From Flavihumibacter stibioxidans (lineage in GTDB: Bacteria > Bacteroidota > Bacteroidia > Chitinophagales > Chitinophagaceae): a DNA stretch of 64,000 nucleotides. A program made the translations under genes and the position numbers. The notes beneath the pieces were generated by a model. That model made no database searches, was not told where the DNA came from, and saw only the letters and a list, made by a program, of their open reading frames with translations. Each line of letters opens with the position of its first letter. Position 1 is the first letter of the stretch. Location of the stretch: contig NZ_MBUA01000027.1 in assembly GCF_014332695.1 (NCBI RefSeq), positions 1 through 64,000 of the forward strand, in the 5' to 3' direction. Positions 35,306 to 43,668 of this stretch are shown here, piece by piece.

Positions 35306-36435
35306 AGCAAGTTCAACTATATGAAGATGCCATTGCTTTATTGCAATCATTAATTGCCACCCCTTCCTTCAGTAAGGAGGAAGATAAAACTGCGGAATTG
35401 ATCGGCCGGTTTTTGCAGGACCGTAAAGTTGATGTCCATCGCTCGGGAAATAATATCTGGGCGCTGAACAAATCCTTTGATCCGGCCAAACCTACATTGC
35501 TGCTGAATTCCCACCATGATACCGTAAAGCCGAATCCGCAATACACCAGGGATCCTTTCCTGCCAATGGTGGAAGATGGAAAATTATATGGGCTGGGTAG
35601 CAATGATGCGGGTGGACCATTGGTTTCGCTGATCGCTGCCTTCCTGCATTTTTATGCGCAGGCTGACTCGCCCTGGAATATTGTACTTGCGGCAACTGCG
35701 GAAGAAGAAATCTCCGGATTGAATGGGATTGAGGCTTTGCTGAAAGCACCGGAGTTCCTGGGTGCAACCGCACAGGGTGGGCACCCCTACCCGAATTGGT
35801 CAGCCATCGTTGGTGAACCAACACAGATGCAAATGGCGGTGGCAGAGAAAGGCTTGCTGGTACTGGATTGTACCGCGCACGGAAAATCGGGTCATGCGGC
35901 CAGGGAGGAAGGCATCAATGCCATTTATAAGGCAATGGACGATATCAACTGGTTCCGGTACTTTCGTTTTCCAAAGGAATCAGCCACACTGGGCCCGGTG
36001 AAAATGAATGTCACGGTCATTCAAACCGAGAACAAGGCCCATAATGTGGTTCCGGCGACCTGTCTGTTTACTGTGGACATCAGGGTGACAGATGCGTATA
36101 CACATGAGGAAGTGCTGGACATAGTGAAACAATATGTCAGCGCTGAAGTGAAGCCGCGCAGTATGCGGATGCGTGCAAGCGGCATATCGATGGAACACCC
36201 GCTGGTGGCGGCCGGACTCTCCATGGACAAATCCTGTTATGGATCACCCACCTGTTCCGATAAGGCGCTCATGCCTTTCCAGGCATTGAAAATCGGTCCG
36301 GGCGACAGTGCCCGCAGCCATACCGCCGACGAATTCATTTACCTTAGCGAAATTGAAAACGGAATATCAGAATACATTGAACTGATAAGTAGAACGATAA
36401 AAACCAGGCCTGAAATTCACCCATTCACCCATTGA
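35302..36435 (+). CDS. argE: M20 family deacylase, N-acyl-ornithine/citrulline deacylase
   Basis: Zinc metallopeptidase-fold hydrolase that removes the acyl group, probably from N-acylcitrulline in this pathway order (ArgF' acts on acylornithine). 377 residues; metal ligands in LNSHHDTVKPN, GSNDAGGP, AATAEEEISG and IVGEPTQ. ATG overlaps the argB stop. The last residues (HPFTH) are encoded by the CATTCAC-type repeat that fills the argE-argH spacer, so the C-terminal end has probably been altered by repeat growth. Confidence 0.92.
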   Translation: MKQVQLYEDAIALLQSLIATPSFSKEEDKTAELIGRFLQDRKVDVHRSGNNIWALNKSFDPAKPTLLLNSHHDTVKPNPQYTRDPFLPMVEDGKLYGLGSNDAGGPLVSLIAAFLHFYAQADSPWNIVLAATAEEEISGLNGIEALLKAPEFLGATAQGGHPYPNWSAIVGEPTQMQMAVAEKGLLVLDCTAHGKSGHAAREEGINAIYKAMDDINWFRYFRFPKESATLGPVKMNVTVIQTENKAHNVVPATCLFTVDIRVTDAYTHEEVLDIVKQYVSAEVKPRSMRMRASGISMEHPLVAAGLSMDKSCYGSPTCSDKALMPFQALKIGPGDSARSHTADEFIYLSEIENGISEYIELISRTIKTRPEIHPFTH

Positions 36436-36457
36436 CCATTCACCATTCACCATTCAC
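36415..36457. repeat. CATTCAC repeats at the end of argE and in the argE-argH spacer
   Basis: About six units, (C)CATTCAC or CCATTGAC, in the same orientation as the argD-argF' copy. They include the argE stop codon (36433-36435) and end 3 bp before argH. Confidence 0.85.
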
Positions 36458-36460
36458 TAC

Positions 36461-37792
36461 ATGAAACTCTGGCAAAAAAATATAACGTCTTTAAAAGAAG
36501 TAGAGAGATTTACGGTTGGACGTGACCGTGAGTTCGATACCATGATGGCCAAACAGGATGTGCTGGGAAATATGGCCCATGCGATTATGTTGTCAGAAAT
36601 CGGCCTGCTGACAAAAGAAGAAGCTGCTGAACTGCTTGCCGAACTGAAAAAGATCTATGCCCGTGCAGTGGCTGGTGAGTTTGTGATTGAAGAAGGAGTG
36701 GAAGATGTACACTCCCAGGTGGAATTTCTCCTTACCGAAGCCCTTGGTGATACCGGCAAAAAGATCCATAGTGCCCGCAGCCGGAACGACCAGGTGCTGG
36801 TGGACCTGAAACTGTTCCTGCGCGATGAGCTGCAGCAACTGGCGGAAGCCATCAAGCCATTTTTTCAATTGCTGCAGTCGCAGAGCGAAGTGTATAAGGA
36901 CCACCTGCTGCCCGGGTATACCCATCTCCAATTGGCCATGCCATCCTCCTTCGGGCTTTGGTTCGGCGCCTATGCGGAAAGTCTGGTGGATGATATGGTA
37001 ACTCTCCAGGCTGCCTATAAAGTAGTCAATAAAAATCCGCTTGGGTCTGCCGCAGGTTATGGATCATCTTTCCCGATCAATCGTACCCGTACTAAGAAGC
37101 TGCTTGGATTTTCCGACCTGAACTATAATGTGGTATATGCCCAGATGGGCAGGGGGAAGGCTGAACGCATTGTAGCCATGGCGCTAGCCAATATTGCTGA
37201 CACACTGGCCAAATTATCAATGGATGCCTGCCTTTTCCTGAACCAGAATTTTGGATTCATCAGCTTCCCGCCGGAACTGACAACTGGTAGCAGCATCATG
37301 CCGCATAAGAAAAACCCGGATGTGTTTGAGCTCATCCGTTCTCATTGCAATCGCCTGAAAGCCCTGCCCAATGAGATCATGATGATGACCACCAACCTGC
37401 CATCGGGTTATCACCGCGATCTCCAGTTGTTGAAGGAGCACCTGTTCCCTGCCTTTGGTACGCTGAAGGATTGCATCAATATGGCTGCGCTGATGCTGCA
37501 GCATATTGAAGTAAAAAAGAATATCCTGGCCGACGAAAAATACCGTTACCTGTTCAGTGTGGAAGAGGTGAACAAACTGGTTTTGCAGGGAATGCCTTTC
37601 CGGGACGCCTATAAAACGGTTGGTTTATCCATAGAGGAAGGTAGTTATACATATGAAACTAAGGTTCAGCACACCCATGAAGGAAGCATCGGAAACCTCT
37701 GTAATGACGCGGTTGCTGATGCAATGAATGAGGTGCTGGAAGGCTTTAATTTTCACCAAACAAATAAAGCATTGGAGCAATTATTGCGTTAA
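36461..37792 (+). CDS. argH: Argininosuccinate lyase
   Basis: Last step of arginine synthesis, releasing arginine and fumarate. 443 residues starting MKLWQKNITSLKEVERF. Fumarase/aspartase superfamily signatures: VHSQVEFLLTEALGDTGKKIHSARSRNDQV, PGYTHLQLAMPSSFG and GSSIMPHKKNPD (catalytic loop). It closes the arg operon; dxr follows after 58 bp and could be read from the same transcript. Confidence 0.95.
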   Translation: MKLWQKNITSLKEVERFTVGRDREFDTMMAKQDVLGNMAHAIMLSEIGLLTKEEAAELLAELKKIYARAVAGEFVIEEGVEDVHSQVEFLLTEALGDTGKKIHSARSRNDQVLVDLKLFLRDELQQLAEAIKPFFQLLQSQSEVYKDHLLPGYTHLQLAMPSSFGLWFGAYAESLVDDMVTLQAAYKVVNKNPLGSAAGYGSSFPINRTRTKKLLGFSDLNYNVVYAQMGRGKAERIVAMALANIADTLAKLSMDACLFLNQNFGFISFPPELTTGSSIMPHKKNPDVFELIRSHCNRLKALPNEIMMMTTNLPSGYHRDLQLLKEHLFPAFGTLKDCINMAALMLQHIEVKKNILADEKYRYLFSVEEVNKLVLQGMPFRDAYKTVGLSIEEGSYTYETKVQHTHEGSIGNLCNDAVADAMNEVLEGFNFHQTNKALEQLLR

Positions 37793-37850
37793 TTTGCCGT
37801 TTTCTGACCTGTCCAACCGCTGGTACAGGCGGTCTACTAATCAAGATAAG

Positions 37851-39005
37851 ATGCAGAAACGTATAGCAATATTTGGATCCACCGGTTCAATCGGAACCCA
37901 GGCGTTGGAAGTAATTGCGGCAAACCCGACCTTGTTTTCGGCTGAAGTACTCACTGCCCAGCAGAACGATGAATTATTGGTGCAGCAGGCAAGGCAGTTC
38001 AATCCGAATATTGTAGTGATTGGTGACGAAAACCGCTACCAGAAAGTGAGGGATGCATTGGCCGGAACAGATGTGAAGGTTTTTGCTGGTGAAAAGGCCC
38101 TGGAAGAAGTGGCGGCGATGGATTGTTATGACCTGATGCTGGCGGCCATTGTTGGTTTCGCGGGATTAAAGCCAACCCTCCAGGCGGTGGAAAATGGTAA
38201 AACCGTTGCACTTGCCAATAAGGAAACCCTGGTGGTGGCAGGTGATATCGTGATGAAAAAAGCCATCGAAAAGCGGGTGCCCATTATTCCGGTAGATTCT
38301 GAGCATTCAGCGATTTTCCAATGCCTGGTGGGAGAGAACCTTAATCCGATTGACAAGATAATTCTAACGGCATCCGGCGGTCCTTTCCTTGGCAAGAAAC
38401 CCAATTTCCTGGTGAATGTAAAGCGTGATCATGCGCTGCAGCATCCCAACTGGAGCATGGGAGCGAAGATTACCATCGACTCGGCCACCCTCATGAATAA
38501 AGGGCTGGAAATGATTGAGGCCAAATGGCTGTTCAACCTGAAGCCAGACCAGGTGCAGGTACTGGTTCATCCGCAAAGTATCATCCATAGTATGGTCCAG
38601 TTTGAGGACGGAAGTATCAAGGCCCAGATGGGATTGCCCGATATGAAACTTCCCATCCAGTATGCCATGGCATTTCCGCAGCGACTGGTAAACAGCTTCC
38701 CCCGGTATGATTTCAGAAAACCAAATACATTGACATTCGAAGAGCCGGATATTAAAACATTTCGCAACCTGGCACTTGCCACAGAGGCGCTTTTCAAGGG
38801 GGGCAATCTTCCCTGTATCCTCAATGCAGCGAATGAAATCGCGGTTTTTGCCTTTTTAAGGAACAGGGTAGGATTCCTGGATATGACCGATGTTGTTGAA
38901 AGGACCATGGAAAAAGTTTCCTATATCGAGAATCCTACCCTGGAGGAATATTTTGAAAGTGATGCGGCCGCCCGTGAATTTGCGGCAACGCTCATCCATC
39001 TTTAA
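37851..39005 (+). CDS. dxr: 1-deoxy-D-xylulose 5-phosphate reductoisomerase
   Basis: Second step of the MEP isoprenoid pathway. 384 residues from ATG 37851 (MQKRIAIFGSTGSIGTQAL); the frame is open upstream into argH but that portion is not part of the family. NADPH motif GSTGSIG, metal-binding PVDSEHSAIFQ, substrate loop TASGGPF, SATLMNKGLEMIEAKWLF and HPQSIIHSMV are all present. It is followed by a convergent lipoprotein gene, then rseP. Confidence 0.96.
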   Translation: MQKRIAIFGSTGSIGTQALEVIAANPTLFSAEVLTAQQNDELLVQQARQFNPNIVVIGDENRYQKVRDALAGTDVKVFAGEKALEEVAAMDCYDLMLAAIVGFAGLKPTLQAVENGKTVALANKETLVVAGDIVMKKAIEKRVPIIPVDSEHSAIFQCLVGENLNPIDKIILTASGGPFLGKKPNFLVNVKRDHALQHPNWSMGAKITIDSATLMNKGLEMIEAKWLFNLKPDQVQVLVHPQSIIHSMVQFEDGSIKAQMGLPDMKLPIQYAMAFPQRLVNSFPRYDFRKPNTLTFEEPDIKTFRNLALATEALFKGGNLPCILNAANEIAVFAFLRNRVGFLDMTDVVERTMEKVSYIENPTLEEYFESDAAAREFAATLIHL

Positions 39006-39008
39006 ATC

Positions 39009-39419
39009 TTATTTGATGATTAGGGTGTCGGCACTGAAAATCTGCTGGCCATTGTAGAACCGCAGCACATACTTGCCGGTGAACGGTAGCTTGAACTTGA
39101 AGGTGGTATCCTTTACATATACCGTTTGTTCACAACCCGTAGAAGGCAGGTCCGGGTTAGGTTTGCTGCCTACAGCCTGGATATCATATTGTTTTTCCCC
39201 TGAATTGAAAGAATCAAATCCTTCGAAACGGTAACATAAATTGGGTGCGGTAACCCTGACAGCCGCAACGATCGTGTCACCAACATTGGCGGTATCGGGC
39301 AGATTGGTGGCCGAGATTGTAATTGGGACAAGTATTCGCTCTGACGGCGGGATATTGTTCGTTTTAAGGCAGGCGACCAGACCCACCATGGCAAATGCAA
39401 TAAAAACTATTTTTTTCAT
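39009..39419 (-). CDS. Lipoprotein of unknown function
   Basis: A 136-residue protein with a lipoprotein signal: MKKIVFIAFAMVGLVAC, lipobox LVAC with Cys17. The mature part is beta-rich and contains one further Cys pair (Cys at NLCYRF and STGCEQ). It ends with a strand typical of Ig-like folds. No family recognised. It is convergent with dxr (3-bp gap) and divergent from rseP. Confidence 0.75.
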   Translation of the reverse strand: MKKIVFIAFAMVGLVACLKTNNIPPSERILVPITISATNLPDTANVGDTIVAAVRVTAPNLCYRFEGFDSFNSGEKQYDIQAVGSKPNPDLPSTGCEQTVYVKDTTFKFKLPFTGKYVLRFYNGQQIFSADTLIIK

Positions 39420-39548
39420 TCGGTTGTTTTGTTTCCTGACAAGAGAGGCGCCGGAACCGTTGTCCGGTTATAAAATTTTATCTTCCTGATAGGGTTTTTT
39501 ACCGGATATTTGTCACTATTCAAAAAATTGGACCTCACTGATTTATCT

Positions 39549-40898
39549 ATGACTTTGTTAGCAATTAATTGGGCGGAAGTTGGTGTTAAGGCCGGACAAT
39601 TTATCCTATCCTTTTCGATCATTGTAATTCTTCATGAGCTTGGACATTTTTTACCTGCGCGCTGGTTTAAGTGCAGGGTGGAAAAGTTTTACCTGTTTTT
39701 TAATCCATGGTTTTCACTGTTCAAAAAGAAGATCGGGGAGACGGAGTATGGTTTAGGCTGGGTGCCCTTCGGCGGTTATGTGAAGATTTCGGGCATGGTG
39801 GACGAGAGTATGGACAAAGAGCAGATGAAGCTGCCGCCACAGCCATACGAATTCCGGAGCAAGCCGGCATGGCAGCGACTGATCATCATGGTGGGCGGAG
39901 TCGTTGTGAACCTGATACTGGGTTTCCTGATCTATGCCATCATGTTGTGGTATTGGGGCGAATCCTATATTCCAACCAACAAATTTACCTACGGTATAGC
40001 TACTGATTCACTGGCCCAGAGCATTGGTCTGCGGGATGGTGATAAAGTGATGAGTGTGGATGGTGAATACATTGACCGCTTTAATAAGATACCCCTGAAG
40101 GTATTACTGAGCGGCGCAAAAACCATTGAGGTGGAGCGGGATGGCAAACCGGTGGTGGTAAATATCCCCGAGGATTTTGCTGCCAAGCTGATTCATTTCA
40201 AGACCATCAATTTTATTGATATGCGGATGCCATTCCTTGGGGTGGATTCTGTGGTGGATACCAGTGCCGCGGCGAGGGCCGGACTGAGGGCTGATGACAG
40301 GATACTGGCCGTGAATGGTCAATCCACGGAGTATTTTCATGTATTTCGTAAGCTGATCCAGGTAAACAAGGAAAAGAATGTAAAGCTTGATGTGCTGCGA
40401 GGTACGGATACGATGCAGGTGTCGCTGCTGGTTCCTGCAACTGGTACCATCGGTGTGTATAATAAAACACCCAGGGACCAGTTTGAGGTAAAGGAGATCA
40501 AATACGGATTTTTTGAGGCCATTCCTGCCGGTTTTGTCAGGAGTCTTGAAACCCTGGAGTCATACTGGCTGCAATTGAAACTGATCTTCAGCGGCAAGGT
40601 AAACACCAATGAGTCGCTGGGCAGTGTGATCAGTATCGGGAAGATGTTTGCTCCGGTGTGGGATTGGCAGCAGTTCTGGGCTCTGACGGCGTTTTTCTCC
40701 CTCGTTCTGGCCCTGATGAATATTTTGCCTATACCGGGACTTGATGGCGGTCATGCATTGTTCACCATTTTTGAGATCGTATCCGGGCGCAAGCCGAGTG
40801 ATAAGTTCATGGAATACGCGCAGATGGTCGGCATGGTGCTGCTCCTTGGCCTGATGGCCTACGCCCTTGGCCTCGATATTTTCCGGCTTTTTAAATAG
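39549..40898 (+). CDS. rseP: RIP metalloprotease RseP (site-2 protease)
   Basis: Intramembrane zinc protease that cleaves anti-sigma factors or signal peptides within the membrane. 449 residues from ATG 39549 (MTLLAINWAEV); a TTG 13 codons upstream is the alternative. HELGH near residue 32 and NILPIPGLDGGH near the C-terminus (N-x-x-P-x-P-x-LDGG) supply the zinc ligands. Two PDZ-like segments lie between (around 155-210 and 235-300, the latter with AARAGLRADDRILAVNGQ). It ends with the TAG that begins the repeat cluster at 40899. The dxr-rseP neighbourhood is common in bacteria. Confidence 0.93.
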   Translation: MTLLAINWAEVGVKAGQFILSFSIIVILHELGHFLPARWFKCRVEKFYLFFNPWFSLFKKKIGETEYGLGWVPFGGYVKISGMVDESMDKEQMKLPPQPYEFRSKPAWQRLIIMVGGVVVNLILGFLIYAIMLWYWGESYIPTNKFTYGIATDSLAQSIGLRDGDKVMSVDGEYIDRFNKIPLKVLLSGAKTIEVERDGKPVVVNIPEDFAAKLIHFKTINFIDMRMPFLGVDSVVDTSAAARAGLRADDRILAVNGQSTEYFHVFRKLIQVNKEKNVKLDVLRGTDTMQVSLLVPATGTIGVYNKTPRDQFEVKEIKYGFFEAIPAGFVRSLETLESYWLQLKLIFSGKVNTNESLGSVISIGKMFAPVWDWQQFWALTAFFSLVLALMNILPIPGLDGGHALFTIFEIVSGRKPSDKFMEYAQMVGMVLLLGLMAYALGLDIFRLFK

Positions 40899-40951
40899 CG
40901 TCTGACGTGCGTCTGACGTACGTCAGACATATGTCAGACGCACGTCAGACG
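40899..40951. repeat. GCGTCTGAC repeat cluster 2 (19-bp perfect hairpin)
   Basis: Left arm 40899-40917 and right arm 40933-40951 are perfectly complementary (CGTCTGACGTGCGTCTGAC), around a 15-nt loop that itself contains another GTCAGAC copy. It starts at the base after the rseP stop codon. Confidence 0.85.
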
Positions 40952-40962
40952 GTCGATTCTAT

Positions 40963-41013
40963 AAAAATTGCATAGATGCGTGGTTAGTAAAGCCATGTTT
41001 CTATGCAATTTTT
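40963..41013. terminator. Hairpin between convergent rseP and carboxylesterase genes
   Basis: AAAAATTGCATAGA (40963-40976) and TCTATGCAATTTTT (41000-41013): 14-bp perfect inverted repeat, 23-nt loop, ending in T5 on the plus strand and T5 on the minus strand. It could terminate both convergent genes. The stretch 41014-41098 shows no further feature. Confidence 0.6.
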
Positions 41014-41098
41014 GTTGGTGCGATCCCTCATGCAGGCTGGTATTCCTGGTTATCCTTGTTTGCTGGCTCATTCGGGCCTTTCGGCCATCGGTGTTTCG

Positions 41099-41154
41099 AT
41101 TAAAGCGTCTGACGCGCGTCTGACGTACGTCAGACGCGCGTCAGACGCTTTAAT
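41099..41154. repeat. 56-bp perfect palindrome (GCGTCTGAC repeat cluster 3)
   Basis: Twenty-eight-base arms without a loop, centre GTAC at 41125-41128. Each arm has two GCGTCTGAC-type units (ATTAAAGCGTCTGACGCGCG, then TCTGACGT). It contains the stop codon of the carboxylesterase (41150-41152). Confidence 0.92.
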
Positions 41155-42784
41155 TATTTCCATAAGCCCGGTTGAGGAACTCGTAGCGGGCATCATGCTT
41201 CGCGCGGATGGCTTTGGATTCGGTATCGAGGATCATTACCGGCGGGTCGGTGGATTTGGGTTCCGCTGCCGGCCATTCGGGCAATCCATTCCCGTTCGGA
41301 TTTCCTGTAATGATGAAATTGGCAAAATACTGAAGCATGGTAGCCGATACCTTGTGGTCGTCTTCGGTCCAGGCATAATCCTTAATCAATGCAAGGTTAC
41401 CCATGCAATATTCGATTTCGCAGGCATGCGGAGCACCAAGCGGTTCCGGCATTTTTGTCCCCGGTTGTGCATTCCTGTTAGTGCCTCCTGCCAGTCCGGG
41501 TGTAAGCGACTGGTCCACCATCAGCGGACGCAGTTTGGAATAAAGGTAACGGTACACTTTCTGGTTGCTGTGCTTGCGGTGCAGGTCAAACCATTTCCAG
41601 GTACTGTAGGCGATAAAACGGTCGGAAGCCAGGTTGGTGGCCGACCACTCGATCTCTTTTTCAGAACCATGCGGATAGAGTTTCAGGACCTCCTCAAAGT
41701 CTTTCGGGTATTCAGCTTTTACGCGGTTGATATAATTCTCCTCTTTGTATGGTTGCCCCTGCATAAAGGCCATTCCGGGGATTTCTGCCGAGTTCCAGCC
41801 CAATAATAGCGGCACCTGGCTCTGTTCGCGGGCGGTAAAAATTTCAGGCAATGTTTTTGGATAAAAATAACCGTCGATGACTGTCGGGAACCCGAAACGC
41901 TTTGAATCCTGGTAAACCTGGAAGATCTCGGCCGTACTCATATTCCTCATTTCTGCCAGGCTTCTGATGCCTGCTTTCTCCATAAATTCCACACCGGTTT
42001 TTTCTGCCTGAACCAGCGGCACAGGTGCAAGGGTTGGGTGGATGGCAGCACCGCTTTCACCAATGGCGCCATGTATCAATCCCTTTGACAGGGGTGAAGC
42101 CATTTGTGCACTCACTGAAATGGAACCCGCGGATTCACCGGCAATGGTTACACGATTTGGATCACCCCCGAATGCTGCGATGTTTTCCCTCACCCATTTC
42201 AGTGCAGCATGCTGGTCAAGCAGTCCATAGTTGCCCGAGGCCCTATAAGGTGCTTCCCTGCTCAACTCAGGATGCGAAAAGAACCCGAAGATGTTCAGGC
42301 GATAATTTACCGTGAGCACTACGATCCCTTTTTTCGCCATACTGGCACCATCGTAGCGTGGCTCGGATCCATCACCGGCAACAAAACCGCCACCATAAAA
42401 ATAGACCAGCACCGGCAGGTTCTTTTTGTTATTGCGGGACGGAGACCATACGTTAAGGTAGAGACAATCTTCGCTCATGCTCTCGGTTCGCGCACCCATG
42501 TCACCAAAGACGATTCCCTGCACCGGGCCGGGACCAAATTTTTTCGCTTCCCTGATGCCTGTCCAGTTTTTAGCCGGCTGGGGAGCTTTCCAGCGGAGTG
42601 GTCCAACTGGCGGCTGGGCAAATGGAATACCCAGGAAAACCTGCAGGTCAGATTTGATATCGTACACTCCCTCAAGAATACCGTTTTTGATGGTTGCCCT
42701 TACCGGGAATCCTTTCACAGGCTGGGCCATGAGGCCGGCATTTGTGGCCAGTATCAGGATCAGCAACAAGCGTAGTAGTTTCAT
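41150..42784 (-). CDS. Exported type-B carboxylesterase
   Basis: A 544-residue alpha/beta hydrolase of the carboxylesterase/acetylcholinesterase family. The ATG at 42784 starts a signal peptide (MKLLRLLLILILATNAGLMAQ); an upstream in-frame ATG adds 13 residues. Nucleophile elbow GESAGS; oxyanion YFYGGGF; acid and base regions NSAEIPG and GAPHACEIEY. LDQHAALKWVRENIAAFGGDP is the usual family segment. It probably cleaves esters in the periplasm; the substrate is unknown. It is divergent from an NrtR-like regulator with an inverted repeat between them, and its stop is inside a 56-bp palindrome. Confidence 0.9.
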   Translation of the reverse strand: MKLLRLLLILILATNAGLMAQPVKGFPVRATIKNGILEGVYDIKSDLQVFLGIPFAQPPVGPLRWKAPQPAKNWTGIREAKKFGPGPVQGIVFGDMGARTESMSEDCLYLNVWSPSRNNKKNLPVLVYFYGGGFVAGDGSEPRYDGASMAKKGIVVLTVNYRLNIFGFFSHPELSREAPYRASGNYGLLDQHAALKWVRENIAAFGGDPNRVTIAGESAGSISVSAQMASPLSKGLIHGAIGESGAAIHPTLAPVPLVQAEKTGVEFMEKAGIRSLAEMRNMSTAEIFQVYQDSKRFGFPTVIDGYFYPKTLPEIFTAREQSQVPLLLGWNSAEIPGMAFMQGQPYKEENYINRVKAEYPKDFEEVLKLYPHGSEKEIEWSATNLASDRFIAYSTWKWFDLHRKHSNQKVYRYLYSKLRPLMVDQSLTPGLAGGTNRNAQPGTKMPEPLGAPHACEIEYCMGNLALIKDYAWTEDDHKVSATMLQYFANFIITGNPNGNGLPEWPAAEPKSTDPPVMILDTESKAIRAKHDARYEFLNRAYGNN

Positions 42785-42827
42785 TTTACCTCTATTTATT
42801 ATTATTGTGTCTTTTTGATACAATGAA

Positions 42828-42843
42828 TGTAAGTATTTTTACA
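42828..42843. promoter_or_regulatory. Inverted repeat between carboxylesterase and NrtR-like regulator
   Basis: TGTAA-GTATTT-TTACA in the 73-bp divergent spacer, 15 bp before the regulator ATG. It is a candidate operator for the adjacent regulator. Confidence 0.5.
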
Positions 42844-42857
42844 GTTCACAATATTTT

Positions 42858-43601
42858 ATGTCGAGAAAAATAGCCAATCCGGCAAAACAGGCAGACGGGA
42901 AAGACTATCTCGCGCACATTGCGTATGATTCGGTAGTCTTCGGGTTTTCCGGCGATAAACTGAAGATCCTGCTGATGGAATACCGTAACACCGGTTTATT
43001 TGCCTTGCCGGGAGGTTTTGTTGGCAGGAAGATGAACCTTGATGATGCTGTCAGGGCGGGACTTGAGGAACGCACGGGCCTGTCGGGGATTTATATGGAA
43101 CAGTTCCATACTTTTGGTGATTGCAACAGGCAGGATGCTTCCGTGCTTAAAAAAATTATGAAAGCCAATGGTATAGAAGCAGAAAAAGATCATTGGTTGC
43201 TGGATCGTTTTATATCCGTTGCCTATTATGCGCTGATCAATTATAAAGCGGTAAAACTACAACCTGATGCTTTATCGGATTCCTGCGACTGGTACCCCGT
43301 GGATGCACTGCCACAACTGATTTTGGATCATGGGAAAATTGTAGAGAAGGCTTTGCAGGCATTGCGCTGGAACACCGATGACCGGATCATTGGCATGAAA
43401 CTGCTGCCGGAAAAATTCACCATGAAAGAACTGCAGCAGGTTTATGAGAATATCCTGGGTGAACAACTCGAGCGTGCTAATTTCCAACGCAAGATGATTG
43501 CATCGGGGTTACTAACCAGGCATGCTGCGCAGTTCACGGGCAAAGCACATAAGGCACCATACCTCTACAGTTTCGCAGAGAAAAAGACTTCCGTCTTTTG
43601 A
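42858..43601 (+). CDS. NrtR-like regulator: Nudix domain + C-terminal winged helix
   Basis: A 247-residue protein: a Nudix fold at about 20-165 and a winged helix at about 175-240 (LPEKFTMKELQQVYENILGEQLERANFQRKMIA). NrtR regulators control NAD or, in Bacteroidota, sugar-use genes through Nudix-like sensor domains. The Nudix box is degraded: the consensus REUxEExGU reads RAGLEERTGL, so the first catalytic Glu is replaced and the domain is likely to bind rather than hydrolyse a nucleotide or sugar ligand. Divergent placement suggests it controls the carboxylesterase and itself. Confidence 0.85.
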   Translation: MSRKIANPAKQADGKDYLAHIAYDSVVFGFSGDKLKILLMEYRNTGLFALPGGFVGRKMNLDDAVRAGLEERTGLSGIYMEQFHTFGDCNRQDASVLKKIMKANGIEAEKDHWLLDRFISVAYYALINYKAVKLQPDALSDSCDWYPVDALPQLILDHGKIVEKALQALRWNTDDRIIGMKLLPEKFTMKELQQVYENILGEQLERANFQRKMIASGLLTRHAAQFTGKAHKAPYLYSFAEKKTSVF

Positions 43602-43668
43602 CAGGTGTTTGGCAACCGGGTGCACAATCATGTAGGTTTCTTAATCAAGCTGTTCCCGGAATACAGTT

